From positions 124,001-188,000 of the forward strand of contig VCJN01002818.1 of the NCBI GenBank assembly GCA_006384855.1: a DNA stretch of 64,000 bases, given 5' to 3'. The position numbers and the translations under genes were made by a program. Shown in pieces: positions 24,501-35,865 of the stretch. The stretch's first letter is position 1; each line of letters starts with the position of its first letter. The notes under the pieces are model-generated. The model was not told the DNA's origin, did not search any database, and saw only the letters and a program-made list of their open reading frames with translations. Origin of the DNA: Tetraselmis striata (lineage: Eukaryota; Chlorophyta; Chlorodendrophyceae; Chlorodendrales; Chlorodendraceae).

Positions 24501-27500
24501 CGCCGTGTCAGATGGAAGGAACGGTGTTGAGGCATGCGCGGCGCTAGCCATGGGTGCGGCGCACCTGAGGGCGGCGGTGCGCCTGCACGAGCGTGTTGGC
24601 CAGGAAGGCGCACACCGCCGCGCCGCTGCCGCTCCGGCGCCCATCAGCGCTGCCCTCCTTTGGCGGCGCCACGGCGGCGTAGACCACGCGAAGCTGCTGC
24701 AGCCAGATCGGGTGCTGCATGCGGTGATGCGGCGCGGCGTCCAGAGGGCTGCACTGTTCCAGCACCGCCAGCAGCGCCGTGGCGGCCGCGCTCGAGATTG
24801 CATCCGCCGTGGAGCTTACATACAGCTCCAGGAGGACCTGCCAACGCAGCAGATGTGCATTGTGAGGACGACTCAAGTGCGTCTGGTGCGTCATGCGCCT
24901 TGCTACCTGGCTTTTTAAAGCTCAGCAACATCACAGGAGCAGATGTGAGGGTGGGTCATGTGACTGGCATGCGCTCAAGAGAGGAAAAGACAAAGGGTTG
25001 TATGGCGGTTGCCACTTCCTACCCATTGCATCCATTTGACTACATAGGTCCAAATATACTGTCATTCTCGCCCCAGAACCTCAGCACATTATTACGACGG
25101 ACCAAGCACTGATTCTGGATGTAGTGTAGCACCGTGTTTGGCAAAATGGGCATGTAGGATTCCATGGAGTAATACCAGCCGGTGTAGAGCACATCTGCTA
25201 GCCTGCCACGTTGCGTTGCGGGCAGTGAATCACCTGGATGGGCTCGGCCGACAGCGCGGATGTGGGCATGGCGCAGCCGCTCCCGGAGCTGCCAAGCATG
25301 GCGCGCAGCGCCAGGAGCTGGTGCGCGGGGTGCCAGGATGCCAGGCCGCTGGATAGCAGCTTCCAGGGGTCGAAGGAGGTGATGTCCATCGCAACCTGTG
25401 GCAGAGTATACCACTCGAGCGGTTCAGCATGGGGCGTGGGGAGCGGCGGCAACAGCGAATGTATGGCGGGTGAGAGCAAGGGCAGAGGGAAGGTGAAGAA
25501 GGGGACATGGAAGGGCCATTCTCATGTTCGCACGGGCAGCGTAGGCATACCTTCGGAAATAGCTCCATATACTGGATGACCAGCTGGAGGGCAGCGATCG
25601 TCTGGAGGTGCGGGGAGGAGGACGGCACGCCTGCGTCCATGGCGCTGGCGCTGGCAGCAGTGTAGACGTTGACCAGCAGCTGATACTCTGGTAGCGAGGC
25701 CCTGCAAGTTGGGCGCACCACTCTGCCTCAGCTGTGGCAGCAACACCCCCGGGCGGCCATACTGTCCGGTACAGGGGACTGTACCCGCAGGCAGGCCAAC
25801 ACGGGGGAGATGGCAGAGTGAATTCCTGCAGCGCACCTGAGCAGGCCACGAGTGCGGCTGGCAGTGGCGGGCGGCAACGACGCTTCGGCGTCAGCCAGCG
25901 CGCCCACGGCGCCATTCAGTGCCTTCAGCAGCACGGACGCGGCGTCCAGTACGCCGGACAGCAGCGTCACTGCGGAGTGGCGCACTAGCGGGCGCTCGTG
26001 CTGTAGTGCACGTGATAGTGAGGCCTGCTGGGCGCGCAGCGGGCATTTAGGGCAAGACACGTGCGGTGTCACTCTAGTGGGACATATCACGCTGAGGCGC
26101 TGTTGACCAATGCAGAAAACCACTCAGCGCTGCAATTTCCCTTTTGCTGCCAGTGGGCGTAAGGGTAAGAGGATCGGGCAAAACCAGTGATGGAAGCGGA
26201 TTATCATGCGGACGAACGAGACACAAGGGGGCTTGATTCAGGGGACATTCAAGCAGCGATAACGGCTGGTGAATCGGCGGGAAGCGCACCTTGGAAACAG
26301 CTGGCGGCACAACCCGCTCCACTAGTGCGCGCTCATTGGGGGGCAGCCACGGAATGGGTTGGCTGCCGTTGCCTGCTGTGTGGCTGCCATCTGCCTCTCG
26401 CAGCCGCACCACTGGGCAGCGGGCCGCCGCCAGGACAGCATCCCGCAGCACGAGCACGTTAGCGAGCCACCTGGTATGACAACAGACAGTGCCTTGTAGT
26501 TCAGCTTGGGTGCAGCCATACAAACAGGTTGTTACATCAGGCTGCAGATGAAGGTCAGGCCACAGAAAGCCAACAGTCAATAAGGTGAGGATTGGTTATC
26601 ACGCGTTGCTGATACCAGCTGGGGTATGGCTGCGCACCTGGTGGAGCACTCCGGCTCCAGCGTGGCGCGGCTGGAGGCCAGGAAGGCCACCGCCACGCCT
26701 GGCCGGGTGGAGAGCGCCTCCCGTAGGATGAGCGCAGCCTTGGGGTCCTGCGGCACAGCAAGGCAGAGCACCGGAGGGTCCGGGCATCTTTAGGCCTTTG
26801 TTTGGACACCCCCAGAGTATTCCAGGGCGGAAGAGCTGGAGGGGCGGATTAATGCTGGAAAAGCACTAACGTTAAACGGTTTAAACGTTCAACGGGGCGA
26901 TTGCGTTTGTAACATACGTTTGCAACGTTGCCCTCCCCTCCCAGACTGCCTTGCACTGCTATCCCTCCCTTTGCATGGTGTCCCAGCTTCCAGACACATG
27001 TACACGCTGTCAAGTCCTATGACAATGATTTATGTCAAAAAAAACAAAGGCCTCCTTCCGTATGTGCCGACCATGCGATGACTTTTGGAGTTACCAGCAG
27101 CACCTGTCCCGGGGGCGGGAAAAAAACCAGCAGCACCAAACAACTTGCTGACGCGCGGCTCCTGACTCCGCCAATGCGCCACCTAGCGGTGTGCGGCCGG
27201 CTGGCGGCGGACTGCTAGCGCTGCCGCTTCCGCCACTACCGTGCGCCGCGTGTGGCGCAGCGGCGTCTATATATATATATTTTTTTTTTCGCGCACATTA
27301 TATACCATGCCAAAGCAGATACTGCCCCCTTTCTGGCCTGTAAAGGGGTGCACAAATTGCAACGTTTAAACAGATCTGGCATTTTTATTTTAGTAACGGA
27401 CGTGTAAACGTTACCCCCAGTACGTCAGTTCTTTCCTAGGATTGATGCCTTCAGCAATTAGTGACTTGGGCGACAGCAAGCCGCGTCTTGTTTACCAGTG

Positions 27501-30500
27501 ATGTCGCCAACCGCTGCTGGCTGCGCGGGTCGAGGACTCACCTCAGTGGCCTGCAGGCTCTGCAGCAGGTGCAGCAGCTTCTTTCGGGCTGGTGGCACCC
27601 CGCGCTTGCCTCCGCTGAAGACAAGCCCCTCCACCTGTTGACACATTGCTGCGCCCAGTCAGACATGTCGGGCTATTGAGAGATCGACACTGCAGCTATA
27701 ATCAGGCACAAGTCATCACATGGTGTAAGTGCCGCATTTCTCTCATTTGGAAAATCACGTGATTGAACCTTAGACAACAGCTAGCCCATGGCTGATACAC
27801 ATGACAACGGCGAAGCTGGGATCCATGCCATTGGCGCAGTGATGCATGGTATGGCCCCCACGCGCCGCCCTGCTACCCATGTCCCTTCTCAGTGGGTACA
27901 ATGCCTGTCCTTTCTTACTCCATCGGGGCGCACGCACCAGGTCGGACTCCACCGCGGGGCACAACCCTAGGCGCGGCTCTAGGCACGCCTCCCGCAGCAG
28001 CTCCCCAGCCAGTGCTCCAGCCTCTGCCTCCGCGCTGCTTGGCTCGCCAGCCGCGCCGCGCCGCAGGATGAATAGCAGCTGCAAACCCACCCATAGGGGG
28101 ATCAGCCCCAGTCAGGGCCGGCCATCGGCACCGTCAGCCCACACAAGACGAAACGAATGCAGTTACGCCCGCCTCACATTGTTTGGATGCGCTGCCCTGT
28201 CTGCATGCCGCGGGCTGCACTGCGCAGGTTCGCTTGCTACTGATGTTGATGCTGTGTGTGTGTGTGTGTGTGGGCGGGCCGGGGGGGGGGGGGGGGGGGG
28301 GGGAGTACAGCGGGAGTCGATCCATACCTGGGCGACAAAGCCCTGCGAGAAAAGGCCGGCTAGCAGCGACGGCGGGAGCATATGCCGATGCGCTGCTGCA
28401 GAGGCTTCCAGCCGTTGGCGCAGCAGCTTGAGCACAGCCGCGCAGGCATTGGCGGGGTCGGTGCCGAGGTGGTTGAGTAGCGCCATAGTGAGGGGGCGCA
28501 GCTGGAGGACGGCCGCCAGCGTGAGCGGGTCGGACGAGAACAGCAGCTCCAGCGCTGAGGGGGTGGAGATTCAGGGTGGAAGGGCAGGGGCCGGGGGGGA
28601 GAGGGGGGGGGGGGGGGGGGGGGCATTCAGCGAGAGATGACGCAGGCAATGCTTTTCTCATACTTAGGCTGTGTAACAATGAGTGTACGGGCATAGGCAT
28701 TTGTGGTTTGTAGAGAGCTAAAAGCGCTGGTCAGTGGTGTGGTGTAGTGTGGGCGGGAAAGAGAGGCACCGTGGTGGCAATGAGCTTCTGTCCACCAAAT
28801 GCGAGCTAAACTTCGAGGAGGATCGACATAACGAGCATGTTTATCTGTGTCCTGACGTTGGCATGGGATGGTGGAAGGGGGCAGGGATGCTGAAAAGAGG
28901 GGGCGGTGGGAGGTGACCGAAATTCACAAACGCGCGGCGTGTTGCGCTCTCTGGCGCACGGCCACCATCTTGCCCTGCTTGCTTGGACCTGAGCGGGAAC
29001 AGCGCGGCTCGCACACTCGGTTTCTGTCATGAACCTACCCGCATGGTGCTGTTCTAGGAGCAAAGAGCCGTTCCTCTAGAACTGACAGGATGAGATCAAC
29101 AGCATGGGGGTGAGCGCACTGCGGGGGCCTGCTGAGCTTGGGCAGCGATGAGAGGCTCCAGTCAAATGTCTCCACTATGACGCGCGACGCGGTAGCGCCT
29201 CGCCCCGCCGCAGCCGCCAGCAGCTCGAGCGCCGCCGCCGCGCGGGGCTGAACACCCGATGTGAGGTGATAGTACAGTGCCTGGCGGACGGCATTGGCCA
29301 GCAGCCATTGGGGTGAGACGATCGCAGAGATGGCATGATGACTCTGCTTGCCCCATGCCCTCCCGTGCCTGGCCCCAAGACACAGCCCCAACTGATGAGC
29401 AGCATCTCCCGTCCCCAGCCTGCCACTCATGCCCTGCTCGCCAACCCAGCCCCCCCCCCTCCCCTTGTCAATATAAATCTTCCTTCCCTCCCATGCCTGC
29501 AGTAGCTGATTTCATGCTGCCCCCCCCCCCCCCCCCCCCCCATGCGCGTCCTTGACATTTCGCGGCAAGCGGCCCGGTAAGGTATCCTCAACCAGCCGAT
29601 GCACCGCCGCAGGCACACCTTGAGCCGCCGCTTCAGGACCGTGATCGCCAGCTCATCCAGCGCTGCGCCCACCCTGCCCTGCATCGGCCTTTGCAAAGCA
29701 ATCGCAGCAACAGCACGCATGGCAGCCACCCCCAGTCAGTTAGGTGGATTGACGAGGAAACTGCAGACTGGGTGAAGGCACACAATGCTTCCCGGAAGCG
29801 AGATGGTCTCCCAGCACACCCAACCGGCAACTGACCTGCGGCAGCGGCTTGGTGCTGACACGCAGCAGCGCAGCCACCGCGCCCAGGAGGCTCAGCGCCA
29901 GCCCGTGCCTTTGGCCGATCAGCTGGCTGTCCCACACGCCATGCAGCTCCTCTAGGCGCGGGGAGGCGGTCAGCAGCGCCGCCAGCGCAGCCGGGCCATC
30001 AGCCTGTGCCGCGGTGGCCTGAAGCGCAGCTAGGCCTGCAAGCCAAGAGACGTGGAGGGGGCATATCTTTTAAGTATGTCCCCATCATACATCACAGTAG
30101 CAGCCTGAGGCCCCCGCTCCCCTTCTACCAATACGATGGGCAACCTATTTGACTTCCTGCTGTGTCGCCCATCTGTTTCACCCACATCACTGACACTGAG
30201 TGCACAAAATGAGCACCTGCCCTCGCTCCATACCAGCATCCCCCCCCCCCCCCCCCCCCCCCCGCCCCCCCTCCCCCCCCCCCTGGGGCCTTTCCCCTCG
30301 CGTGCCTGCATCCTCACTTCTCCCATCGCTCTGTCAGGCTCTCTCTCTCTCTGACGTCATTCCACAGCCACGGGGCACATACAGTGCCCCAGACTTCCCC
30401 ACTAGACGCATCGCCAGTCAGTCAGCCCAGGACCGGCCAGTTGTGGCGCGGCACTTGCCTTGCGCGACGGCATTCTGATCGCGCGTCGCGCGCAGCTTGT

Positions 30501-30525
30501 CGAGCAGCTTGCTGGCGTCCTCCAT
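12565..30525 (-). CDS. URB1: URB1/NPA1-like nucleolar pre-ribosome-associated protein, about 26 exons
   Basis: Large HEAT/ARM-like helical scaffold that in yeast and plants acts in early 60S pre-ribosome assembly in the nucleolus. Predicted exons: 30525-30459, 30035-29836, 29678-29619, 29280-29039, 28554-28328, 28078-27938, 27634-27542, 26747-26638, 26470-26290, 26024-25837, 25701-25551, 25395-25234, 24837-24565, 23743-23645, 23459-22869, 22706-22540, 21935-21284, 20307-19426, 19218-19005, 18488 to about 18270, 18141-17449, 16693-16256, 16035-15962, 15769-15526, 13867-13610, about 13220-12565; roughly 2420 residues, the usual family size. Start MEDASKLLDKLRATRD. Family-like segments: SRVIVETFDWSLSSLPKL (N-terminal domain), DPKAALILREALSTRPGVAV, RHSAVTLLSGVLDAASVLL, YNPATVVPLLAALV with AQQGLLSLCIRGLAS, and RMPATLAVFLAEAVLALL with NPLPLFNQ (C-terminal domain). 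Phases agree at most junctions; those after 29039, near 25234-24837, at about 18270 and before the last exon are unresolved. A Glu-rich insert lies at 16600-16450. Confidence 0.88.
13868..15525 (-). other. Long AT-rich intron of the URB1-like gene
   Basis: This 1.66-kb interval lies between two phase-compatible exons. It holds poly-G runs at about 14077-14092 and 14367-14390, then an AT-rich part (14220-15110) with many GATGATCATGACGATG-like words and AATATATACAGAATATAT runs. No coding region recognised. It may contain an old insertion, but termini are not visible. Confidence 0.5.
20308..21283 (-). other. Intron of the URB1-like gene with an AT-rich core
   Basis: About 1 kb between exons. 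The portion 20390-21200 is markedly AT-rich compared with the flanking exons and carries no ORF with recognisable motifs. Perhaps a degraded insertion. Confidence 0.45.
26748..27541 (-). other. Intron of the URB1-like gene with paired AACGTTTAAAC-type words
   Basis: The intron contains ACGTTAAACGGTTTAAACGTT at about 26870-26890 and related words CAACGTTTAAAC (27360) and GTAAACGTTACC (27402), partly in inverted orientation, plus a TATATATAT/T10 run at about 27270-27290. This could be a decayed MITE-like insertion; support is weak. Confidence 0.3.
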
Positions 30526-30900
30526 GCCGCCGCGACGCACACCACTGCGCTCGAAGGCGCTCGTCTGGTAGTTACTTCTCGGGCTATTTTGTGCCAGAGG
30601 GTCCCTCAGAAGGCGCCTCTTTGCAGCACTGAGCGCCTAGGATAGAGGAGCTTAGCGACGGGACGGACGCGCCATCGCACCACGTTATTCGGCTGCACCG
30701 ACCTCGGCCCATCATCGCTCCGTCGCCGCCGCCGAGTCGACAGCGGCGCGCCGACATCGTCGCGCCGACATCGACCAAACCCACATCGCGCCGCGTGCGT
30801 GAGGGATTTTTGGAGGGTTGGGCCACACTTATACCTGGGCCATTACGGGTATTTTTCTATTTTGTGGGGGTAGTTCAATTAATTGTAATTTACTATTAAA
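30526..30900 (-). promoter_or_regulatory. Presumed promoter/5' region of the URB1-like gene
   Basis: Inferred only from position upstream of the ATG at 30525. It includes GCGCGCC/GACGTCG-rich sequence to about 30800, then the left flank of the piggyBac-like relic. The words TTTTTGGAGGGTTGGGCCACACT near 30806 resemble TTTTGGAGGGGCTAGGCCACACT near 34812. No defined promoter motif is claimed. Confidence 0.25.
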
Positions 30901-30918
30901 TACCCTTACCGGTATTTC

Positions 30919-32384
30919 ACTAGTGCCTCTGGCAAAAATGTTGTATATATACAACATTTGTTGTATGTATACAACAAAAAGTATGGGCCCAGTGCTATGG
31001 GCAAAACTGGCATGATGACCACCAGGGCGTCAGGGGAGGTCCCCCAAGCGCCAAATAGTATACTTAAGTTGACCCGGGCCCGCTGGAGTCCGCATATCGG
31101 CCAGCACAAGGCGGCCCGCACCACCCACCCACCTCTCCACCATGAGGAAACCTATGGAGATCAACAGCCGTGTGGCCGCCCGTCGAGGGCCATTTGAACC
31201 CGTTGCCCTTGGCGGAGTACGCCAACAGAGGGCCTTGAAGTTTGGTAACGTCGTCGAGTCGGTCGCCAACAACAAGTTCCGCATCAGGTGCGATGACGGC
31301 ACAGAGTCATGCGAGACCACCAACGTCCTGAAGCTGCAACCCACCGGCGCTGGCGCTTTGCCCCAGGTGTGTCTCCTCTACCACCATGCACTCGTCTAAT
31401 ACCTTGCTTGGACAGTATGTCGTCGGCTTGTGATGATTTTGTCGACGTGTGTGGGTGGCGCGGCCGTGCGATTGCGTACCTGACGACCTCAACAACATCA
31501 CCACCAGGCACATACCTCGTCCAGACGTGGTCTCGCAGTACTTCGCTCGGAGCCCGCGCGTCAACAACCACAACCAGAGCCGCCAGCACGACCTGATGTT
31601 GGAGGAGCTGTGGCTGACGCAGGACTGCTGGTTCCGCCTGCACACCACCATGGCCGGCATTCACGTCACCGACTGTTGGAAGCTCGCAAAGCACCACCTC
31701 CCGAGGCACCACCCACTCAAAGAGTCAACCGCTGTCAACTTTGCCGGCCTGATGTGCAAGGCCCTGATATACAATGGGCTGACAGGGGAGGTGGAGCCGA
31801 CTCGCCGGACCGAGCGCGTACTGGCCGACATCACCAACGAGCCACCCCCGCTGCCTCACAGCATCATGCACCTCGGCAAACGCCCCGGCAACGACAACGC
31901 CACCAAGCAAGCCCGCTGCACTATGTGCCGTGTGGACGACGACAATGTGGGTTGGACGTCCTACAAGTGCCCGGACTGCGACATCCCTTTGTGCATTCCG
32001 AGCAAGAGGCGCAAGGGCGTCGCATGCTGGACCCGGCACCGCCGCATGACCGCCCAACAGCTCGCGGTTTACGGCGTCAACCGCCGCGCAGACTAGGCCG
32101 CCACCGGGCAACCCTCCCCGTACCCAAACCCCGTGCCTCAAGACCTTCCTTCTCCGGTCGGCTGGCGGCTGTTGGTTGCTCCTCCGCAGTGCCCTGGCCG
32201 GAACCGGTGGTGTGATGCTGGTTCAGCGAGCTACAACATCTTAGAGGGCGACGCTTCTGTTAGCAGCGCGGCCCGCGTAGTATTAGTAGTATGTAATTAA
32301 AATCCGTCAATGATGCCGACGCGACCCGTGTTGTATACTCGTGTTGTATATATACCATACAACATATTTGCCCGAGGCACTAGT
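30919..32384 (+). mobile_element. piggyBac-like transposon relic bounded by inverted repeats
   Basis: The left end ACTAGTGCCTCTGGCAAA at 30919, followed by AATGTTGTATATATACAAC, is matched in reverse at 32384-32345 (ACTAGTGCCTCGGGCAAA, then TATGTTGTAT). Both ends also carry sub-terminal palindromic words such as TTGTATGTATACAA. The interior contains a transposase remnant (31142-32096). A TTAA target duplication, expected for piggyBac, could not be confirmed next to these ends, so the true termini may lie slightly further out. Confidence 0.6.
31142..32096 (+). pseudogene. Truncated piggyBac-family transposase (DDE_Tnp_1_7-like), probably inactive
   Basis: Two segments are readable. 31142-31366 encodes MRKPMEINSRVAARRG... 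with NVVESVANNKFRIRCDDGT, ending at a possible GTGTGT donor. 31531-32096 encodes RPDVVSQYFARSPRVNNHNQ, RQHDLMLEELWLTQDCWFRL and GIHVTDCWKLAKHH, then a Cys-rich C-terminus (CTMCRVDDDN, CPDCDIPLC). The order matches the last third of piggyBac-like transposases plus their C-terminal zinc-binding domain. The central catalytic region with the first two Asp residues is absent, and the usual VDxxDQ/VDxHNQ motif reads VNNHNQ, so the third catalytic Asp is apparently Asn. An internally deleted copy is the simplest reading. Confidence 0.65.
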
Positions 32385-33230
32385 AAGAAATTACCTCGGG
32401 CGCGCGGCGCGCACCGGGCCCGCAGCGCGCCAGACACGCGCGATGCGACAGTGTCATTTTTGAGTACCGGCACTGTGAAGAGCGCAGTAAACTGCGCACT
32501 GCCGTCTTCTCGCCCAGCAGCAGAGCTAGGCGCCACGCCCCGCCGGGCAGGCGAGGAGGCGACTGTTTGTGCCGCTAGCATGCGGCATGGCGGGCGAACC
32601 GGCTAGCACCCCGTCGGTACGCAGCCGATTGGCACAGCCAGTGCCAGGCCGCGGCATGTGCACTGTTGTGGTGGAGTAATCGTGTCAAGCCATGCCTTTT
32701 CAGGGACATTGCTCTCCGCAACTTGTCATGCTCGCCCGCCGCATGCCTTGTGGAGCGCATGAATATCGTCCACATGCGTGCGGCCACCAAGACCCGCGCT
32801 TTTCTCAAACATGAGAAATAATATGGTGAAGTTGTAGTTTGCTATGTGAATTTGCGCTTGCTGGAGATCTACGACAATGATGTGCTGAACATCGTTGAGG
32901 ATGCGCTGATCGATGTAGAGCCTAACGACCTGCTAGCAAAGCAGGGTCAAGCAACACCCCAAGAACCCCTAACACCCCTTGCTGATGATGCTATGATTTT
33001 TCTTGACTGATGTACGCATGTAGCGAGTTTATATGGTGTGCAACATGCAACGTAACAAGCCCTTAGGCTGCCATCGCCGACGTGTTTTTGAGTCAAAAAA
33101 TGCCAAAACTTGAGCTCCAGCAATATATTACTTTATATTACTCTAAACACATGGGGTATTTTTTATTTGAGAGTTTAAATTAATAGAAATTTACTATTAA
33201 TTTTAAAAAAACCATAAATTACTAGGCCCA
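32385..33230. other. Intergenic, no gene recognised
   Basis: Short open frames only. 32640-33010 has weak coding-like runs on the plus strand (for example a YNDDVLNIVEDALIDV-like peptide near 32870) without a start or family match. 33100-33220 is AT-rich. Confidence 0.3.
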
Positions 33231-33475
33231 GCTATAGCCACACTCTATTGAGACGTAAACACCGTACAGTACAGTGTTTGCTCGAAGTGGCCCCTGCCCC
33301 ACAGTAGTTTTCGCCAGTCTGAGGTGCTGACTCTAGCTTTATCGATATTCGGTATTATCATCGAATAGCATCCTTTATTTTCCGGTGGTTTCCTGATCGC
33401 CCTTTGCAGCTTGCTCATTTAACTAAATATCGAATGGCAGCCAATACCTTAGACCTGACTCCTACTCCTCTCGCT
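33231..33475 (+). repeat. Direct repeat (left) flanking copy C of the nuclease-tail repeat
   Basis: Begins at GCCACACTCTATTGAGACGT and includes ACAGTGTTTGCTCG, TCGATATTCGGTATTATC and AATACCTTAGACCTGACTCC. A diverged copy in the same orientation lies at about 34806-35000. The pair encloses about 1.33 kb. Confidence 0.72.
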
Positions 33476-33619
33476 TAATTTGCGTAGGGCAAGGTTGGCA
33501 AGGGAGCGATTGAAAAGCCGGAACGGAGCCGTATCTTGCAGACCTCCTTAATATTGTAGTGGGATAGCCAAGGCGCCTACGACCCCCGCGGCCCACTAAT
33601 ACCTGACCTAGTGTTGCTT

Positions 33620-34580
33620 TATTACTTTTTACATCATGGCTTTAACATATGCGCACTACAAACAGAACTAACAGCAACTATGAAAGGTTGCCCACAAAAG
33701 AGAGACATAAGCATGAAACTTGGTCGAGCAAGAGGCCAGGGAGCCAAGCAAGAACCAAAGAAGCAAAGCCAAGGGAATCACGAAGTCGCCAAGATGCCAG
33801 GAACCAAAGGGTCAAGGGAAGCACTGATTGAAGCCAAGGAACGACCAGAAAGACCGAAAGGGGAACATGAAAGCAATGGGGACCACCGCCCCGGGGTAGG
33901 CCATCAGCCGTGGCTAGTACACTTGCAGCCAATGACCCGGGTCATAGCAACACAGGCCGACGATCGTTGGCCAATGACCCGGGTGATGAGCAAGGAGGTT
34001 TCTCCTTGCTCATCAACATGGCACATGCAGACAACGTTCTTGGCGGGGTCGCGGCCGCGCGCGCGGCACGTGATGGTGCTCCTGCGCATGCGTCGCGTCG
34101 CTCGTAATAGCGAAACCTCGGCGCCACGCGGACAAGAGCTGGCCGATTTTTTTGCCAATCTGTGGGTGGATAGCTTTCGCGAGCTCCACCAAGAAGGCCT
34201 CAGCGTGCGGGGCGGGCCAGCGAGCCGAACTCGGAAACGGCGAAAGGAACAAAGCGAAGCATGCCGGCGGCGTTTCGGACACCCTCGTCATACTTTTGGA
34301 TTTTGTGGCGCTCTGCATCCCGCAATGTAGTCGTTGGATCCGAGCTTGACACGTTGAGGATAGGGGCAATGGTGGTATCGACAGCAACCGTGTTCCCGCG
34401 GATACCACCATACCCAAAAAGCCCAACATCGGCCGGCCGGCCGTCGCTGCCCTTCGGAAGAGAAACAAGCACCGACGGGTCCGTGAGGATCTGGACACCC
34501 ACGCCCAGCGCGGACTTCACGTCGTGGCAAACGTCGGAAAGGCCATGTGCCGTCCACTCGTCGGAAAGGCCTAGTGTCGC
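33620..34580 (-). mobile_element. Dispersed retroelement repeat, copy C: nuclease-like C-terminus
   Basis: Same family as the 3405-4320 block. The minus strand from about 34520 to 34195 reads in one frame KSALGVGVQILTDPSVLVSL, DGRPADVGLFGYGGI, VAVDTTIAPIL, AERHKIQKYDEGVRN and FVPFAVSEFGSLARP. After a shift it continues HAEAFLVELAKA. This is the best-preserved copy of the domain in the window, but it lacks the upstream RT and still carries breaks downstream. It shares its 33622 boundary with copies A, B and D. Confidence 0.68.
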
Positions 34581-34805
34581 TTGATCTTCCTATTCCATCA
34601 CTCCTGCGGTCGTGTGCCCATTGGAGGTTAATAACGCTGCTTTATCTGTCGTCGCATCATCTGTCGGGAGGCGTTACCATAATTAGTTGAATTATTCGTA
34701 ACGCCACCGGTATTAAACCGGAGAGCGCGCGACGCGCGCGGCTGTGCCGCCCTTCCAAAAACCTTATTTCGCCGCCACTGTCACCACACCTCCAAAGTCG
34801 ACGAA

Positions 34806-35005
34806 AGAGACCTTTTGGAGGGGCTAGGCCACACTCAAAATACTCAATTGAGATGTAAACACAGTACATTACAATGTTTGCTCGTCGTGGCCCATGCCGC
34901 ATAATAGTTTTAGCTAGTCTGAGGTGCCGGCTAAGTTTCATCGATATTCGGTATTATCGAAGAGCCGCCAGCCAATACCTTAGACCTGACTCCCAACATA
35001 CTCCA
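34806..35005 (+). repeat. Direct repeat (right) flanking copy C
   Basis: Partner of 33231-33475: GGCCACACTCAAAATACTCAATTGAGATGTAAACACAG..., CAATGTTTGCTCG, GATATTCGGTATTATCGA and CCAATACCTTAGACCTGACTCC. Lengths differ by small indels. Could be long terminal repeats of a decayed element, or a segmental duplication. Confidence 0.7.
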
Positions 35006-35529
35006 CTCATAGACTTTCAGGTTACGCCGTAGATAATAACGGCGCCCGCTTTAACACCCGCTGTATAAGCCAAGTGTACACCGCCGTGTACACGGTAGCG
35101 TCATCAGCGGCGCGGTCGCCGCCGGGAAGCTAGATGATTGAGGAGCGCCTTGTACCGTCCATCGAGACAGTGCTGCTGCATGGTGGTTGGCGGGGCGCCC
35201 CCAAACGAACCCTTCGCGGGCTCTGCGGGGCACGCGCCGGCGTGTACGCGGTGCGTACGGCGGGGCGTCATCTGTGAAGAAGATATTTCATCAGTGAAAC
35301 TCATCCTTGTGGGCTCATGCAGCGCGCTCGTGCAGGGCAGGACCGTACGAGATTATTTTATTGCGCGTTTCGCGCGCCGCGCGACGCGGGCTTGAATGCT
35401 GGCTTGTACTTGTAAATTCCGAATCAGCAGCACATTATGTGCTATAGATGCGCGAAATTGGGCATCCATCGCATCGTCTGTGCGTGCCCAATGGCCCACA
35501 TCCGCAACCAACCGCCGACTCTGGTAAAA

Positions 35530-35865
35530 CTATGCGTTCCACAACCAAGTGGCGAGCGACTTCCGGTCTAAATGGCTGGAAACCCGTGCCAAGTCCGCGG
35601 TGCGGGTTGCCGCGTCCGGATACTCCCGGACATATGCTTGCTTGAATGCTACTGAAATCCAGCATAAGGCTTGCCAGGAAATGTAGCCGGTCTTAACCCA
35701 GGTGTAGTCGGTGGTCTGAGCAAGTAGTAACCGCCCGTCGGGGGCATGAATACCTTCAAGTATTGTTCTAGCACTGCACCGGTTTGATATGTAATGATGC
35801 GATGACGTGTGGATTATGATAAGGAAAAGCTTCTTGCCCGCTGTCCACATTCTTATCGACATCAA
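35530..35865 (-). CDS. Hypothetical open frame, unknown, possibly transposon-derived
   Basis: An open frame of about 110 codons reads ARTILEGIHAPDGRLLLAQ, TDYTWVKTGYISWQALCW and FKQAYVREYPDAATRTADL. The composition looks protein-like (aromatics, mixed charges) rather than random GC-rich shadow, but no family is recognised and there is no convincing start. It lies in the transposon island. Confidence 0.25.
   Translation of the reverse strand: MMSIRMWTAGKKLFLIIIHTSSHHYISNRCSARTILEGIHAPDGRLLLAQTTDYTWVKTGYISWQALCWISVAFKQAYVREYPDAATRTADLARVSSHLDRKSLATWLWNA

Noticed and set aside
25083..25190. Minus-strand stretch reading VLYTGWYYSMESYMPILPN as an extra exon of the URB1-like gene
   Set aside because: It looks protein-like and sits where the family has a similar aromatic segment, but its acceptor and donor phases do not fit the flanking exons, which join in phase without it. 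Left out of the model, possibly wrongly.
27366..27410. TTTAAAC-containing words in the URB1 intron as a clear MITE terminal inverted repeat
   Set aside because: Only short, imperfect words match; no target-site duplication or second copy was seen, so it is listed only as a weak possibility.
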